The notes beneath the pieces were generated by a model. The model worked only from the letters and a program-made list of their open reading frames with translations. It was not told the DNA's origin and searched no databases. From positions 4,283,501 to 4,347,500 of the forward strand of contig NC_009937.1 of the NCBI RefSeq assembly GCF_000010525.1: DNA of 64,000 bases, in the 5' to 3' direction. Source of the stretch: Azorhizobium caulinodans ORS 571. GTDB taxonomy: Bacteria > Pseudomonadota > Alphaproteobacteria > Rhizobiales > Xanthobacteraceae. Made by a program: the position numbers and the translations under genes. Shown here in pieces: positions 36,733 to 46,035 of this stretch (the first letter of the stretch is position 1; every line of letters begins with the position of its first letter).

Positions 36733-36945
36733 TCAAAACCCCGAAATCATGCTCTTGGCGCGGGCGGGAAATCGAGGAAGCGCGCGCATTTTCGAACCAT
36801 TTTGGTACCGATCGGGTGCAAGCCTCAGGAAGCGCTACCACAGTAGCGTTCAGCACTTCCTTGAGAGCGGGCTTCGGCGCAGTTTGCGTGTCGCGCGCAC
36901 CAGTCGCTTGTTTTACTGAACGATACCGTCACGGGGCATGGGACG

Positions 36946-37779
36946 ATGGAACCCGAGGATCGCTACAACGCGTCACTCACCGATGAGGGGCACTATCGCA
37001 TCCTTCTGGATGCGGTACCCGAGTGCGCCATCTACATGATGAACACGGAAGGCGTCGTGGTGAGTTGGAACGAGGGCGCCCAGCGCCTGCTCGGCTACGA
37101 GACCAAGGAAATCGTCGGCGAGAACTTCTCCTGCTTCTACGCCTCCTCCGACAATCAGGCCGAACTGCCCCGCCAGTCGCTCGCCATCGCCTCCAAGGAA
37201 CGCAAGTTCACCGGCCAGTGCTGGCAGAAGCGCAAGAACGGCACGCGCTTCTGGGCCGAGATCGTCATCTTCCCCATCCGCAACCCGCTCGGCCCCCTGG
37301 TGGGCTATGCCAAGATCACCCGCGACATCAGCGAGATCCGCGCCGTCCGTGAGGCGCTCTGGCGGTGCGAGGAGCGCTTCCGCTTGCTGGTGGAAGGCGA
37401 GAACACCCATGGCGTCTACATGCTGGACCCCAAGGGCGAGATCTCGACCTGGAACACCGCCGCCGAGCAGATCCACGGCTATACGGCCGACGAGATCGTG
37501 GGCGAGAATTTTTCCCGCTTCTACACAGAGGCGGACCGCGCCGCAGGCCTGCCCAGGCAGGTGCTGGAGACGGCCACGAAGACCGGCCGCCATGAAAAGG
37601 AAGGCTGGCGGCTGCGCAAGAACGGCACGCTGATCTGGACGCGGGTCATTCTCGATGCGATCCGCGATCCCGACGACAACCTCATCGGCTTTGCCGAGAT
37701 CGTCCGCGATCTGAGCGACGATTACGGCCTGCCCGACGACATGCGCGAACCCGCCCCCGCCTCGCCCATGGGCGAGTGA
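36946..37779 (+). CDS. stand-alone double PAS domain protein
   Basis: A 277-residue soluble protein made of two tandem PAS/PAC modules. The first covers about 12-130 (LLDAVPECAIYMMNTEGVVVSWNEGAQRLLGY then GYAKITRDIS). The second covers about 138-260 (VEGENTHGVYMLDPKGEISTWNTAAEQIHGY then GFAEIVRDLSD). No kinase, HTH, GGDEF or other output domain follows, and the end is Pro-rich. The modules are very alike, suggesting internal duplication. It may sense a ligand or redox state and act through a protein partner. No heme-binding FixL-like histidine can be asserted from reading alone. Confidence 0.87.
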   Translation: MEPEDRYNASLTDEGHYRILLDAVPECAIYMMNTEGVVVSWNEGAQRLLGYETKEIVGENFSCFYASSDNQAELPRQSLAIASKERKFTGQCWQKRKNGTRFWAEIVIFPIRNPLGPLVGYAKITRDISEIRAVREALWRCEERFRLLVEGENTHGVYMLDPKGEISTWNTAAEQIHGYTADEIVGENFSRFYTEADRAAGLPRQVLETATKTGRHEKEGWRLRKNGTLIWTRVILDAIRDPDDNLIGFAEIVRDLSDDYGLPDDMREPAPASPMGE

Positions 37780-37789
37780 GGCGTCGCCG

Positions 37790-38641
37790 TCAGAAGCGGT
37801 AGTTCACCCACAGGACGAGACCGTTCTCCTGCGGGAAGTTGCGGGCGAGGTAGGTGGTGAACGCGGCAAGACCGACGCGCATATGCGGGTCGATCTCCAC
37901 CAGCGCCGCCACCTGCCCCTTGTAATAGGCATAGGACAGATCGAAGTCCGGCCCCGTGCCGGCGCCTTCCGAGATGACGTTGAAGGACTGCGCCATCAGC
38001 TTCCAGCCCGGTGCCACCTCGGCCCCGACCGTGAGGTCGAGCCGGGCTTCGTCCGGCGGATCGCCCCAGCGCTGGCGCTGCGCGATCTGGAGATCGACGA
38101 AAGCCGGCATCCCCAGAAGCATGAAGGAAAAGCCGGCCAGCAGACGGAAATCCGCCTCCCACTGCGTATAGCCGATGGCGGCCGGATTGGCGGAGCCGGC
38201 GGCGCCGGGCGCACGCCCGATGACCTGCATGGAGACGATGCCGCCCCCATCCTCCCAGAGCCGCACGCGCGCGCCGAAATCCGTGTAGCCCATGCCGGCA
38301 TAGGTGGACGGGCGGCTGCCATCGACGCTGATGGCAAGGAACTGAGAGCCGAGAATGACGGTGATGCCGTCCGCCATGCCCATCTCGCCGAAGATCGTCT
38401 GCTCCACCTTGGTATAGGCGGTGCCGGTCTGCAGCGCATAGCCAGGGCCGAAGGCGGAGCCGGCCGACGCGATGGTGGTGGTGGACCAGAATTCGGATTG
38501 CGCGGGCGGCAGGGTCCAGGCACCGGCAATGGCAAGAGCGCGCGAAGCCAGAAGAAGCAAAACCGCAAGGCACAGGCGCAACCCCGCCCTCCCGCAGGCG
38601 CGGGCATCCCAGACCGTCCACCAACAGTGCCCTGCCGCCAT
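37790..38641 (-). CDS. predicted outer-membrane beta-barrel protein of unknown family
   Basis: A 283-residue protein with a hydrophobic leader (LRLCLAVLLLLASRALA). After it come alternating polar/aromatic strands such as GMGYTDFGARVRLWED, YTQWEADFRLLAG, ARLDLTVGAEVAPGWKLMAQSF and FDLSYAYYKGQVAALVEI. The C terminus is VLWVNYRF, an aromatic end usual for outer-membrane barrels. The start at 38641 has a G-rich ribosome site. I do not recognise a named family. It converges on the PAS gene, with only 10 bases between their stops. Confidence 0.75.
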   Translation of the reverse strand: MAAGHCWWTVWDARACGRAGLRLCLAVLLLLASRALAIAGAWTLPPAQSEFWSTTTIASAGSAFGPGYALQTGTAYTKVEQTIFGEMGMADGITVILGSQFLAISVDGSRPSTYAGMGYTDFGARVRLWEDGGGIVSMQVIGRAPGAAGSANPAAIGYTQWEADFRLLAGFSFMLLGMPAFVDLQIAQRQRWGDPPDEARLDLTVGAEVAPGWKLMAQSFNVISEGAGTGPDFDLSYAYYKGQVAALVEIDPHMRVGLAAFTTYLARNFPQENGLVLWVNYRF

Positions 38642-38874
38642 CTTCCGCCCCCCAAGCGGAATATGGGCTGCCGGGATCACGTTCCGCGCCGCATCAGGCC
38701 GGACCGCGCTCCCCTCCCCGCCGCAGAGCTTAGCGCAAACCCCGGCGGACGAAAGCCGATTGCGTGACGAAGCGGACACACGCTTAACGGGTTGCAGGCG
38801 CCTGCGGGCTTTCCTGCCGGCCCCTTATGGCCTAAGTGCGCGGGACCATTCGTTCCCCCGAGACAAGAAGACCC

Positions 38875-40497
38875 ATGATCCGCCTCGACAACATCAGCAA
38901 GCAGAACGGCAAGCAGATCGTCTTCATCGAGGCGTCCATGTCCCTGCTGAAGGGCGAGAAGGTGGGCCTCGTCGGCCCCAACGGCGCCGGCAAGTCCACC
39001 CTGTTCCGCCTCATCACCGGCCGTGAACTGCCGGATGAAGGCCAGGTCTCCATCGATCGCGGCGTGACCATCGGCTATTTCGACCAGGACGTGGGCGAGA
39101 TGTCCGGCCGCAGTGCGCTGGCCGAAGTGATGGACGGCGCCGGCCCGGTGAGCGTGGTGGCGGCCGAGCTGAAGGAACTGGAGGAGGCCCTCGCCGATCC
39201 CGAGCAGGCGGACAATCTGGACGCGCTGGTGGAGCGCTATGGCGAGGTGCAGGGCAGGTTCGAGGAACTGGGCGGCTACGCGCTGGAGGGCCGGGCGAGC
39301 GAAGTGCTGGCCGGCCTCGGCTTCAGCCCGGAGATGATCGACGGCGACGTGGGCAAACTCTCGGGCGGATGGAAGATGCGCGTGGCGCTCGCCCGCATCC
39401 TGCTGATGCGCCCCGACGCCATGCTGCTGGACGAGCCCTCGAACCATCTCGACATCGAGAGCCTGATCTGGCTGGAGCAGTTCCTGAAGAATTACGAGGG
39501 CGCGCTGATGATGACATCGCACGATCGCGCCTTCATGAACCGCATCGTCACCAAGGTGGTGGAGATCGACGGCGGCACACTCACCTCCTATTCCGGCAAT
39601 TACGAATTCTACGCCGAGCAGCGGGCGCTGGCGGACAAGCAGCAGCAGGCCCAGTTCGAGCGCCAGCAGGCGATGCTCGCCAAGGAGATCCAGTTCATCG
39701 AGCGCTTCAAGGCCCGCGCCTCCCACGCGGCGCAGGTGCAGAGCCGGGTGAAGAAGCTGGAGAAGATCGACCGGGTGGAGCCGCCCCGCCGCCGCCAGAC
39801 GGTGGCCTTCGAATTCCAGACACCGCCTCGCTCGGGCGAGGACGTGGTCAGCCTCAAGGGCGTGCACAAGGCCTATGGCGCGCGCACCATCTATGAGGGG
39901 CTCGATTTCTCCGTGCGCAGGCGCGAGCGCTGGTGCGTGATGGGGATGAACGGCGCCGGCAAGTCCACCCTGCTCAAGCTCGTGACAGGCTCGACGGAAC
40001 CTGACGCCGGCAGCGTGACCCTCGGCGGCAGCGTGAAGATGGCCTATTTTGCCCAGCACGCCATGGAACTGCTGGAAGGCGAGCACACGGTGTTCGAGAG
40101 CCTGGAAGACAGCTTCCCGCAGGCGGGCCAGGGCTCGCTCCGCGCCCTCGCCGGCTGCTTCGGCTTCTCGGGCGACGATGTGGAGAAGCGCTGCCGCGTG
40201 CTCTCCGGCGGCGAAAAGGCCCGCCTTGTCATGGCCAAGATGCTGTTCGACCCGCCGAACTTCCTGGTGCTGGACGAGCCCACCAACCATCTCGACATGG
40301 CCACCAAGGAGATGCTGATCGACGCCCTCGCCAATTACGAGGGCACCATGCTGTTCGTCTCGCATGACCGCCACTTCCTCGCGGCCCTGTCGAACCGGGT
40401 GCTGGAACTCACCCCCGACGGCATCCACCAGTATGGCGGCGGCTATACCGAATACGTGGCCCGCACCGGCCAGGAAGCGCCCGGCCTGCGGAATTGA
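38875..40497 (+). CDS. ABC-F family ATPase (YbiT/Uup-like)
   Basis: A 540-residue soluble protein with two ABC ATPase domains and no membrane segments, the ABC-F type that acts on ribosomes. Domain 1: [38 protein letters not shown]. The inter-domain helical linker is rich in charge (KQQQAQFERQQAMLAKEIQF). Domain 2: [41 protein letters not shown] at 38875 follows AAGAAG. A second ABC-F gene, ettA, is encoded at 60 kb. Confidence 0.93.
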   Translation: MIRLDNISKQNGKQIVFIEASMSLLKGEKVGLVGPNGAGKSTLFRLITGRELPDEGQVSIDRGVTIGYFDQDVGEMSGRSALAEVMDGAGPVSVVAAELKELEEALADPEQADNLDALVERYGEVQGRFEELGGYALEGRASEVLAGLGFSPEMIDGDVGKLSGGWKMRVALARILLMRPDAMLLDEPSNHLDIESLIWLEQFLKNYEGALMMTSHDRAFMNRIVTKVVEIDGGTLTSYSGNYEFYAEQRALADKQQQAQFERQQAMLAKEIQFIERFKARASHAAQVQSRVKKLEKIDRVEPPRRRQTVAFEFQTPPRSGEDVVSLKGVHKAYGARTIYEGLDFSVRRRERWCVMGMNGAGKSTLLKLVTGSTEPDAGSVTLGGSVKMAYFAQHAMELLEGEHTVFESLEDSFPQAGQGSLRALAGCFGFSGDDVEKRCRVLSGGEKARLVMAKMLFDPPNFLVLDEPTNHLDMATKEMLIDALANYEGTMLFVSHDRHFLAALSNRVLELTPDGIHQYGGGYTEYVARTGQEAPGLRN

Positions 40498-40535
40498 TGG
40501 GAGGCCCGGCGGCATTCGCCGCCGGACGTCCCGCT

Positions 40536-41111
40536 TCACGTTGCGACCGGCTCGCCCAGCGTGTGCATGAGGCGGTTGGCCCAGCCAAAGATGGCGGCGG
40601 AGAGGATCAGGTCCACCTGCTCCAGATCGGTCAGCCCCTGTTCGCGCAGGGCCGCGATGTGGTCGGCCGCTGCTTCGGGCGGGGTATTCGACACCGCCAC
40701 GGCAAAATCGAAGATGGCCTGATTGCGCGGCTCCAGTTCCGCCTTCGTCTCGGCGGCGAAAATGGCCTTGATGACCTCCGGCGCCTTGGCGAGCTGGTTG
40801 TAGCGGGAGGCATGGACCGCCGCGCAATAGACGCAGCGGTTCACCACCGAGGCGCCCACCGCCCCCAATTCCCGCTCCGCCCGCGACAGGCCATCGTCGC
40901 CATACATGATGGCGTTGAAGAGGGGCGAGCGCACCGCCAGCGACTCCGGATCATGGGCCAGCGTGAGCACGTAATCCGACACCTTGGTGTTGGAGGGCGT
41001 GATCTTCATCGCCTCCCGCTGTTCCTCGGTCGCCTCTTCCAGGCGCACCGGCGTCACATAGGGCCGCCAGCGGGGGACCTTGGTGGTGAAGGTATGGACG
41101 ACCTCGCTCAT
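40536..41111 (-). CDS. AhpD-like alkylhydroperoxidase domain protein
   Basis: A 191-residue protein of the CMD/AhpD fold. The redox pair is CVYC in RCVYCAAVHASRYNQL (about residues 92-95), with the downstream His of the AhpD motif. The long N-terminal extension (FTTKVPRWRPYVTPVRLEEATEEQ) fits the Avi_7169-type family, if my recollection of that naming is right. It overlaps the next CMD gene by four bases. Both are divergent from the LysR-led operon, so they are probably co-regulated by that LysR. Confidence 0.85.
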   Translation of the reverse strand: MSEVVHTFTTKVPRWRPYVTPVRLEEATEEQREAMKITPSNTKVSDYVLTLAHDPESLAVRSPLFNAIMYGDDGLSRAERELGAVGASVVNRCVYCAAVHASRYNQLAKAPEVIKAIFAAETKAELEPRNQAIFDFAVAVSNTPPEAAADHIAALREQGLTDLEQVDLILSAAIFGWANRLMHTLGEPVAT

Positions 41112-41596
41112 GCCGTGCCTCCCAGCAGACGCAGCCCGGCGATGACGCGGGCCTGATAGTTCACGAAGGCCGCAAGCTCGGCGAGACGGACCACGTCCGC
41201 CTCGGCAATGCCCGCCGCCGTGAGGGTTTCGACGTCGCCCCGCGTCGCCTCGCGCGGCGCCAAAGTGAGCATGTCCACGTGCCGGACGATGGCGCCGAGG
41301 CGCGGCGCGAACGGCCCGGCCTGACCGGCGGCAACGCGGGTGAGTTCCGGCATCTCGCCCGCCTGGGACAGCAGGCCCTGATAATGGGCGGCGAGCGCCT
41401 CGTCCGCCAGCGCACGCGCCATGCGCACCGCCAGCGCGGCGCGTTCGCCGTGGCTCAGCCCGCCAGGGGCGCGGGGAATGAGCACTGCGTCATGGCTCGC
41501 TTGGCTCAGCCCCATGATCTGCGCCCGCTCAGCCAGTGCGGCGGCGAGCGGCGAACCGGGCCGGACGCCCGCCAGCCGTTCGATCACATGATCCAT
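41108..41596 (-). CDS. CMD-fold protein without redox cysteines
   Basis: A 162-residue helical protein, the usual partner of the AhpD-like protein (Avi_7170-type). It begins MDHVIERLAGVRPGSPLAAALAERAQIMGLSQASHDAVL and ends with EADVVRLAELAAFVNYQARVIAGLRLLGG, the part that in AhpD carries CxxC but lacks both cysteines here. This suggests a structural or non-peroxidatic role beside the active partner. It is the first gene of a two-gene unit divergent from lysR. Confidence 0.8.
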   Translation of the reverse strand: MDHVIERLAGVRPGSPLAAALAERAQIMGLSQASHDAVLIPRAPGGLSHGERAALAVRMARALADEALAAHYQGLLSQAGEMPELTRVAAGQAGPFAPRLGAIVRHVDMLTLAPREATRGDVETLTAAGIAEADVVRLAELAAFVNYQARVIAGLRLLGGTA

Positions 41597-41788
41597 CTGA
41601 AGGTCCGCTCCATCTGTCGCGCGGTCGGGTCGAGGCCCGGCACGGCGGTTTTCAATCCACTTTACACATAGAAATTATTTTATTATGTGCAATCCGTATG
41701 GCGCCTGCGCGCTCCGCAGGCGCCATCGGGTGCTCGGTGCCATATTTTCATGCTTGCGACGAATTGTACCAGCCTTATCATGCTGAAT

Positions 41789-42796
41789 ATGGATTTTAAT
41801 GATCTGGATCTCCGGCAGCTGGATGCCTTCTCCGCCGTCATGTCGGCGGGCAGCATCACCGGGGCGGCGCGCCTGCTCGGCCGCTCGCAGCCGGCCACCA
41901 CGCGCCTCATCCAGGATCTGGAAGAAAGCCTCGGCTATCCCCTCTTCCACCGCAACGGCCCGCGCATCTCGCCCACCGAGCAGGGTGTCCTCTTCTTCGA
42001 GGAGGTGGAACGCCTTCTCGTCAGCCTGAAGCATATTCGCGAGCGGGCCGGCGCCATCGGGCGCGGCGAGGCCCGCCCGTTCGAGGTAGCCGCAACGCCC
42101 GCACTCTCCATAGGGCTCGTGCCTGATGCGCTGGCGGCCATGGGGGGCACCACACTGCCCCGCCTCCTGCACATCCAGTCCCTCTCCGCCGAGAACGTGG
42201 TGCAGACCCTGCTCGCCCGTGCGGCGGACTTCGGCATCGCAAGCCTGCCCGTCGAGCATCCCGGCCTCGACGTGCACTGGATCGGCGAAGCGCCATGCGT
42301 GGCGGCGGTGGCGTCCGACTCCGAGCTGGCCACGCAGGACACGATCCGCATCGCCGATCTCGCCGGCGCCTGCATCATAACCATGGCGAACCCCTACCGT
42401 CTTCGGCGGCGGGTGAATGAGGCTATCGCGCAGGCGGGCGTCACGCCGCTGCGCGTCATCGATACCAATGCTTCGCTCACCGCATTGTCGCTCGCCCGCG
42501 CGGGGCTGGGCGTTGCCATCGTCGAGCCGGCGAGCGCCTGCGGACTGCTGCCCGAGGGCCTCGTTCTGAAGCCCCTCGACGTGCACATTCCTTTCCTCTT
42601 CGGCACGGTCTCCCCGGCGGCCAAGCCGTTGTCCTCCACCCTCATCGCCTTCAACGACGCCTTGCGCGAGGTGGCCGCCCGCCGCCTTCCCGGCTTCCGC
42701 CTGCACGAGGCGGGCAAGCGGGAAGCGCTGGCCGATGCGGTCTATGGCGCGGACGATGCCGCCCCGACCGCCGCCAAAGGGAGACCCATCCGATGA
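41789..42796 (+). CDS. LysR family transcriptional regulator
   Basis: A 335-residue regulator. The N-terminal winged HTH is LRQLDAFSAVMSAGSITGAARLLGRSQPATTRLIQDLEESLGYPLFHRNG, followed by a periplasmic-binding-type ligand domain (about 95-300). The start at 41789 is chosen at the HTH; another ATG lies three codons upstream. It overlaps the monooxygenase start by four bases, so it is the first gene of the operon it likely controls. Its promoter region (41597-41788) is shared with the divergent CMD genes and is AT-rich around 41660-41700. Confidence 0.9.
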   Translation: MDFNDLDLRQLDAFSAVMSAGSITGAARLLGRSQPATTRLIQDLEESLGYPLFHRNGPRISPTEQGVLFFEEVERLLVSLKHIRERAGAIGRGEARPFEVAATPALSIGLVPDALAAMGGTTLPRLLHIQSLSAENVVQTLLARAADFGIASLPVEHPGLDVHWIGEAPCVAAVASDSELATQDTIRIADLAGACIITMANPYRLRRRVNEAIAQAGVTPLRVIDTNASLTALSLARAGLGVAIVEPASACGLLPEGLVLKPLDVHIPFLFGTVSPAAKPLSSTLIAFNDALREVAARRLPGFRLHEAGKREALADAVYGADDAAPTAAKGRPIR

Positions 42797-44271
42797 CCGA
42801 ACGCACGGCCGGCGAACGCCCCATGGACCTTGATGCCCTCGAAGCCCGCCTGAAGCAGGATCTGCAATGGCTGGAACTGCCGTCGAAGTCCTGGGTGCCG
42901 CCGCGCGTCGTGGACGGCCGGCGGGTGCGCGATGTGGTCATCATCGGCGCCGGCATGGCCGGGCTTGTGGCCTCGGGCATGCTGAAGCGCCTCGGCGTCG
43001 ATAATCACGTGCTTTACGATCGCGCTCCGGCGGGCCGCGAGGGGCCGTGGGTGACTTACGCGCGCATGGAGACGCTGCGCTCGCCCAAGCAGCTCACCGG
43101 ACCTGCCATGGGCCTGCCGGCGCTCACCTTCCAAGCTTATTATCAGGCCCGCTTCGGCCGCGCGGCGTGGGATGCGCTGGGCAAGATCCCGCGCGAGATC
43201 TGGATGGATTATCTCGTCTGGTACCGCAAGGTGCTGGAGCTGCCGGTCGAAAATGGCGTCGAGCTGAAGCGCATCCACCCGCGTGCCGACGGCCTTCTGG
43301 ACCTCGCCATCGAGACGCCCCAAGGCCCCGAGACCGTGACCACCCGCCATGTGGTGCTCGCCACCGGCCGCGACGGCCTCGGCGGACCTTGGGCGCCGCC
43401 GGTCGCCACTGCCCTGCCCCGCCGCTTCTGGGCGCATTCGGCGGATCCGATTGACTTCGCGGCCCTGAAGGGCAAGCGCGTGGCCGTGGTGGGAGCCGGT
43501 GCCTCGGCCATGGACAATGCCGCCACTGCGCTGGAGGAAGGCGCGGGCCGCGTGGACCTCTTCATCCGCCGCACGGACATTCCGCGCATCAACAAATTCA
43601 CGGGCATTGGCAGCCAGGGCGTGGTGCATGGCTTCGCCGGCCTGTCCGACGACTGGAAGTGGCGCTTCCTCGATCACACGCTCAGCGCCCAGACCCCGCC
43701 GCCGCGTGACAGCACGCTGCGGGTCTCGCGCCATGCCAACGCCTTCTTCCACCTCGGCAGCCCCATCGAGAGCCTCGTGGTGGAGGGCGATCATCTGGTG
43801 CTCACCACGCCCAAGGGGCGCTATGAGCTCGATTTCATCATCTTCGCCACCGGCTTCCGGGTGGATCTGTCCTTGCGGCCGGAGCTGGAGGAAGTCGCGC
43901 CCTTCATCCGTTTCTGGGGCGACCGCTTCACCGCGCCGGATGGCCTCGACAATGAGGAGCTCTCGACCTCTCCGGACCTTGGCGAGAGCTTCGAATTCCT
44001 GGAGCGCGAGCCCGGCACCTGCCCGGCCCTGCGCTACATCCACGGCTTCAACTTCCCGGCGACCCTGAGCCACGGCAAGCTCTCCGGCGACATCCCCGCC
44101 ATCAGCGAGGGCGCGGACCGGCTGGCGCGCGGCATCGTGCGCGAGATGTTCGTGGCCGATCGCGAGATTCATTTCGCCAATCTCAAGGCCTTCGACGTGC
44201 CGGAGATTCAGGGCGACGAATGGACGGATGCGGACGCGCCGCCACGGGAGGGCACCCATGCCGCCGAGTGA
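42793..44271 (+). CDS. flavin-dependent monooxygenase (FMO/NAD(P)-binding flavoprotein)
   Basis: A 492-residue soluble enzyme. Two dinucleotide motifs are visible: VVIIGAGMAGLVASG (FAD, about residue 48) and VAVVGAGASAMDNAATAL (NADPH, about 233), with ATGF-type FIIFATGFRVDLS near 350. The group oxidises nitrogen or sulfur atoms or inserts oxygen into ketones. The canonical FxGxxxHxxxW/D fingerprint is represented here by PRRFWAHSADP. Placement beside a hydrolase, a peptide transporter and an S/N-oxide reductase suggests action on an imported compound. Confidence 0.85.
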   Translation: MTERTAGERPMDLDALEARLKQDLQWLELPSKSWVPPRVVDGRRVRDVVIIGAGMAGLVASGMLKRLGVDNHVLYDRAPAGREGPWVTYARMETLRSPKQLTGPAMGLPALTFQAYYQARFGRAAWDALGKIPREIWMDYLVWYRKVLELPVENGVELKRIHPRADGLLDLAIETPQGPETVTTRHVVLATGRDGLGGPWAPPVATALPRRFWAHSADPIDFAALKGKRVAVVGAGASAMDNAATALEEGAGRVDLFIRRTDIPRINKFTGIGSQGVVHGFAGLSDDWKWRFLDHTLSAQTPPPRDSTLRVSRHANAFFHLGSPIESLVVEGDHLVLTTPKGRYELDFIIFATGFRVDLSLRPELEEVAPFIRFWGDRFTAPDGLDNEELSTSPDLGESFEFLEREPGTCPALRYIHGFNFPATLSHGKLSGDIPAISEGADRLARGIVREMFVADREIHFANLKAFDVPEIQGDEWTDADAPPREGTHAAE

Positions 44272-45115
44272 GCCGCGCAGCATCACGCTCAATGGGGCGC
44301 GCTTCGTCTATGACGTGGCGGGAGAGGGCCACGACGAGACCATCGTCGTGCTCCATGGCGGACGCGGCATCGGCGACCACCGGGCCGATTTCCAGGCCTT
44401 CCTGCCCCTTACCGACTGCTATCGGCTGCTCGCTTATGACCAGCGTGGCTGCGGACTCTCCTCGCTGACGCCGCCCTATACCTTCGGCCAGTTCGCGGAT
44501 GATCTCGAAGCCATCCGGCAGGAGCTGTGCGGCGGCGGCCGCATCATCCTGATCGGCGGCTCCTTCGGCGGCATGATCGCCCTCACCTATGCGGTGAAAT
44601 ATGGCGCGAACGGCCTCTCCCGCCTCATCCTGCGCGGCACGGCGCCGAGCCACCACCATGAGGCGGAGGCCATCGCCAATTTCAAGGCGCGCCTGCACAA
44701 GGCGCCCAGTGCCTCCCTGCGCATGGTGGAGAAGATGTTCTCGGACGTCATCGACGACACCGAGCTGCGCCTCATCTGGCTGGCCCTCCAGCCGCTCTAT
44801 TTCGAGACCTTCGATCCCGACGCCGCGCTGGAGCGCACCCGCACGCTGAGCCTGCACGCGGAGACGCATAACGCCCTCTTCGCCGTGAAGGACTATGACC
44901 TGCGCGACCAGTTGCCCGGCATCGCGGTGCCGACACAGGTGATCGTGGGCGGCGAGGACTGGATCTGCCCGCCTTCCCAGTCGCGCCTCATCGCCGAGCG
45001 CGTGCCCGGCGCGGAGCTTCTGGAAATTCCGGGCGCGAACCATTCCGTCCATATCGAGGCCAACGCACAGGTGCTCGCCGGCATCCGCTCCTTCCTCGAA
45101 AGGACGGCCCCGTGA
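44258..45115 (+). CDS. alpha/beta hydrolase, prolyl aminopeptidase-like
   Basis: A 285-residue alpha/beta hydrolase. Seen: IVVLHGGRGIGDHRADF, LLAYDQRGCGLSS (a strand typical of proline iminopeptidase-like enzymes), the nucleophile GGSFGGMIAL, and the catalytic His in PGANHSVHIEA. The start ATG at 44258 lies inside the monooxygenase gene end (14-base overlap). It probably cleaves an amide or ester bond in the compound handled by this operon. Confidence 0.85.
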   Translation: MPPSEPRSITLNGARFVYDVAGEGHDETIVVLHGGRGIGDHRADFQAFLPLTDCYRLLAYDQRGCGLSSLTPPYTFGQFADDLEAIRQELCGGGRIILIGGSFGGMIALTYAVKYGANGLSRLILRGTAPSHHHEAEAIANFKARLHKAPSASLRMVEKMFSDVIDDTELRLIWLALQPLYFETFDPDAALERTRTLSLHAETHNALFAVKDYDLRDQLPGIAVPTQVIVGGEDWICPPSQSRLIAERVPGAELLEIPGANHSVHIEANAQVLAGIRSFLERTAP

Positions 45116-46032
45116 CGCGCTATATGGCGGCGAAATTCGGCGAGGCGCTCATCGCCATCTGGGGCGTGGTGACGATCGTCTTCTTCGTCACGCGCCTTGT
45201 GGGCGACCCGGTGGCGCTGCTGCTGCCCGTGGGCGCGTCGCCGGAGCAGATGCAAGCGCTGACCGCCGCCCTCGGCCTCGACAAGCCCCTGTGGCAGCAA
45301 TACCTCACCTTCTTCTGGCAGGTGCTGGGCGGGGACTTCGGCCAGTCCTTCCAGTTCAACCGGCCCGCCATGGAGGTGGTGCTGGAGCGGATGCCCGCCA
45401 CCATCCAGCTTGCCCTCGTCGCCATCGTGCTCGGCACCGTCATCGGCGGGCTCGCCGGCTCCATCGCCGCGACACGGCGCGGGTCGGTTATTGAATTCGT
45501 GGTCATGACTCTGGCCCTACTCGGTCAGGCGACCCCGGTCTTCTGGCTCGGCATCATGCTGATCCTGCTCTTCGCGGTGGATCTCGGCTGGCTGCCCACC
45601 GGCGGCTATGGTTCGCCGAGCCATCTGGTTCTGCCCGCCTTCACGCTCGCCGTCTTCGTCAGCGCCTCCATCGCCCGGCTGCTGCGCTCCAGCATGCTGG
45701 ACGTGCTGAAGGAGGATTATGTGCGCACCGCCCGTGCCAAGGGCCTGCTGCCGGGCACCATCTTCGTCTGGCATCTGGCGCGCAACGCGCTGATCCCGGT
45801 GGTGACCATGATCGGCATCCTCACCGGCGAACTGCTCGGCGGCTCGGTGGTGACGGAGACGGTGTTTGCCTGGCCGGGCGTCGGCCGCCTGATCGTGCAG
45901 GCCATCGAGACCAAGGACTTCCCGGTCATCCAGGCGGGCGTCGCCATGATCGCCGCCATCTATGTGGGCATCAACCTGCTGGTCGACCTGCTCTATATGG
46001 TCATCGATCCGCGCATCGGGGGCCGGGGCTGA
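45112..46032 (+). CDS. peptide-type ABC transporter permease (DppB family)
   Basis: A 306-residue inner-membrane permease of the dipeptide/oligopeptide family, starting with GTG that overlaps the hydrolase stop (GTGA). Features: N-terminal helix VVTIVFFVTRLVGDPVALLLP, the LGLDKPLWQQY loop and the EAA-type DYVRTARAKGL, with LIPVVTMIGILTGELLGGSVVTETVFAWPG near the end. It pairs with the next permease to form the channel. Confidence 0.93.
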   Translation: MTRYMAAKFGEALIAIWGVVTIVFFVTRLVGDPVALLLPVGASPEQMQALTAALGLDKPLWQQYLTFFWQVLGGDFGQSFQFNRPAMEVVLERMPATIQLALVAIVLGTVIGGLAGSIAATRRGSVIEFVVMTLALLGQATPVFWLGIMLILLFAVDLGWLPTGGYGSPSHLVLPAFTLAVFVSASIARLLRSSMLDVLKEDYVRTARAKGLLPGTIFVWHLARNALIPVVTMIGILTGELLGGSVVTETVFAWPGVGRLIVQAIETKDFPVIQAGVAMIAAIYVGINLLVDLLYMVIDPRIGGRG

Positions 46033-46035
46033 GCC

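Noticed and set aside
36831-36848. Inverted repeat CGCTAC-CACA-GTAGCG before the PAS gene, considered as a terminator
   Set aside because: No T tail follows on either strand; at most a weak operator, not enough to list as a feature.
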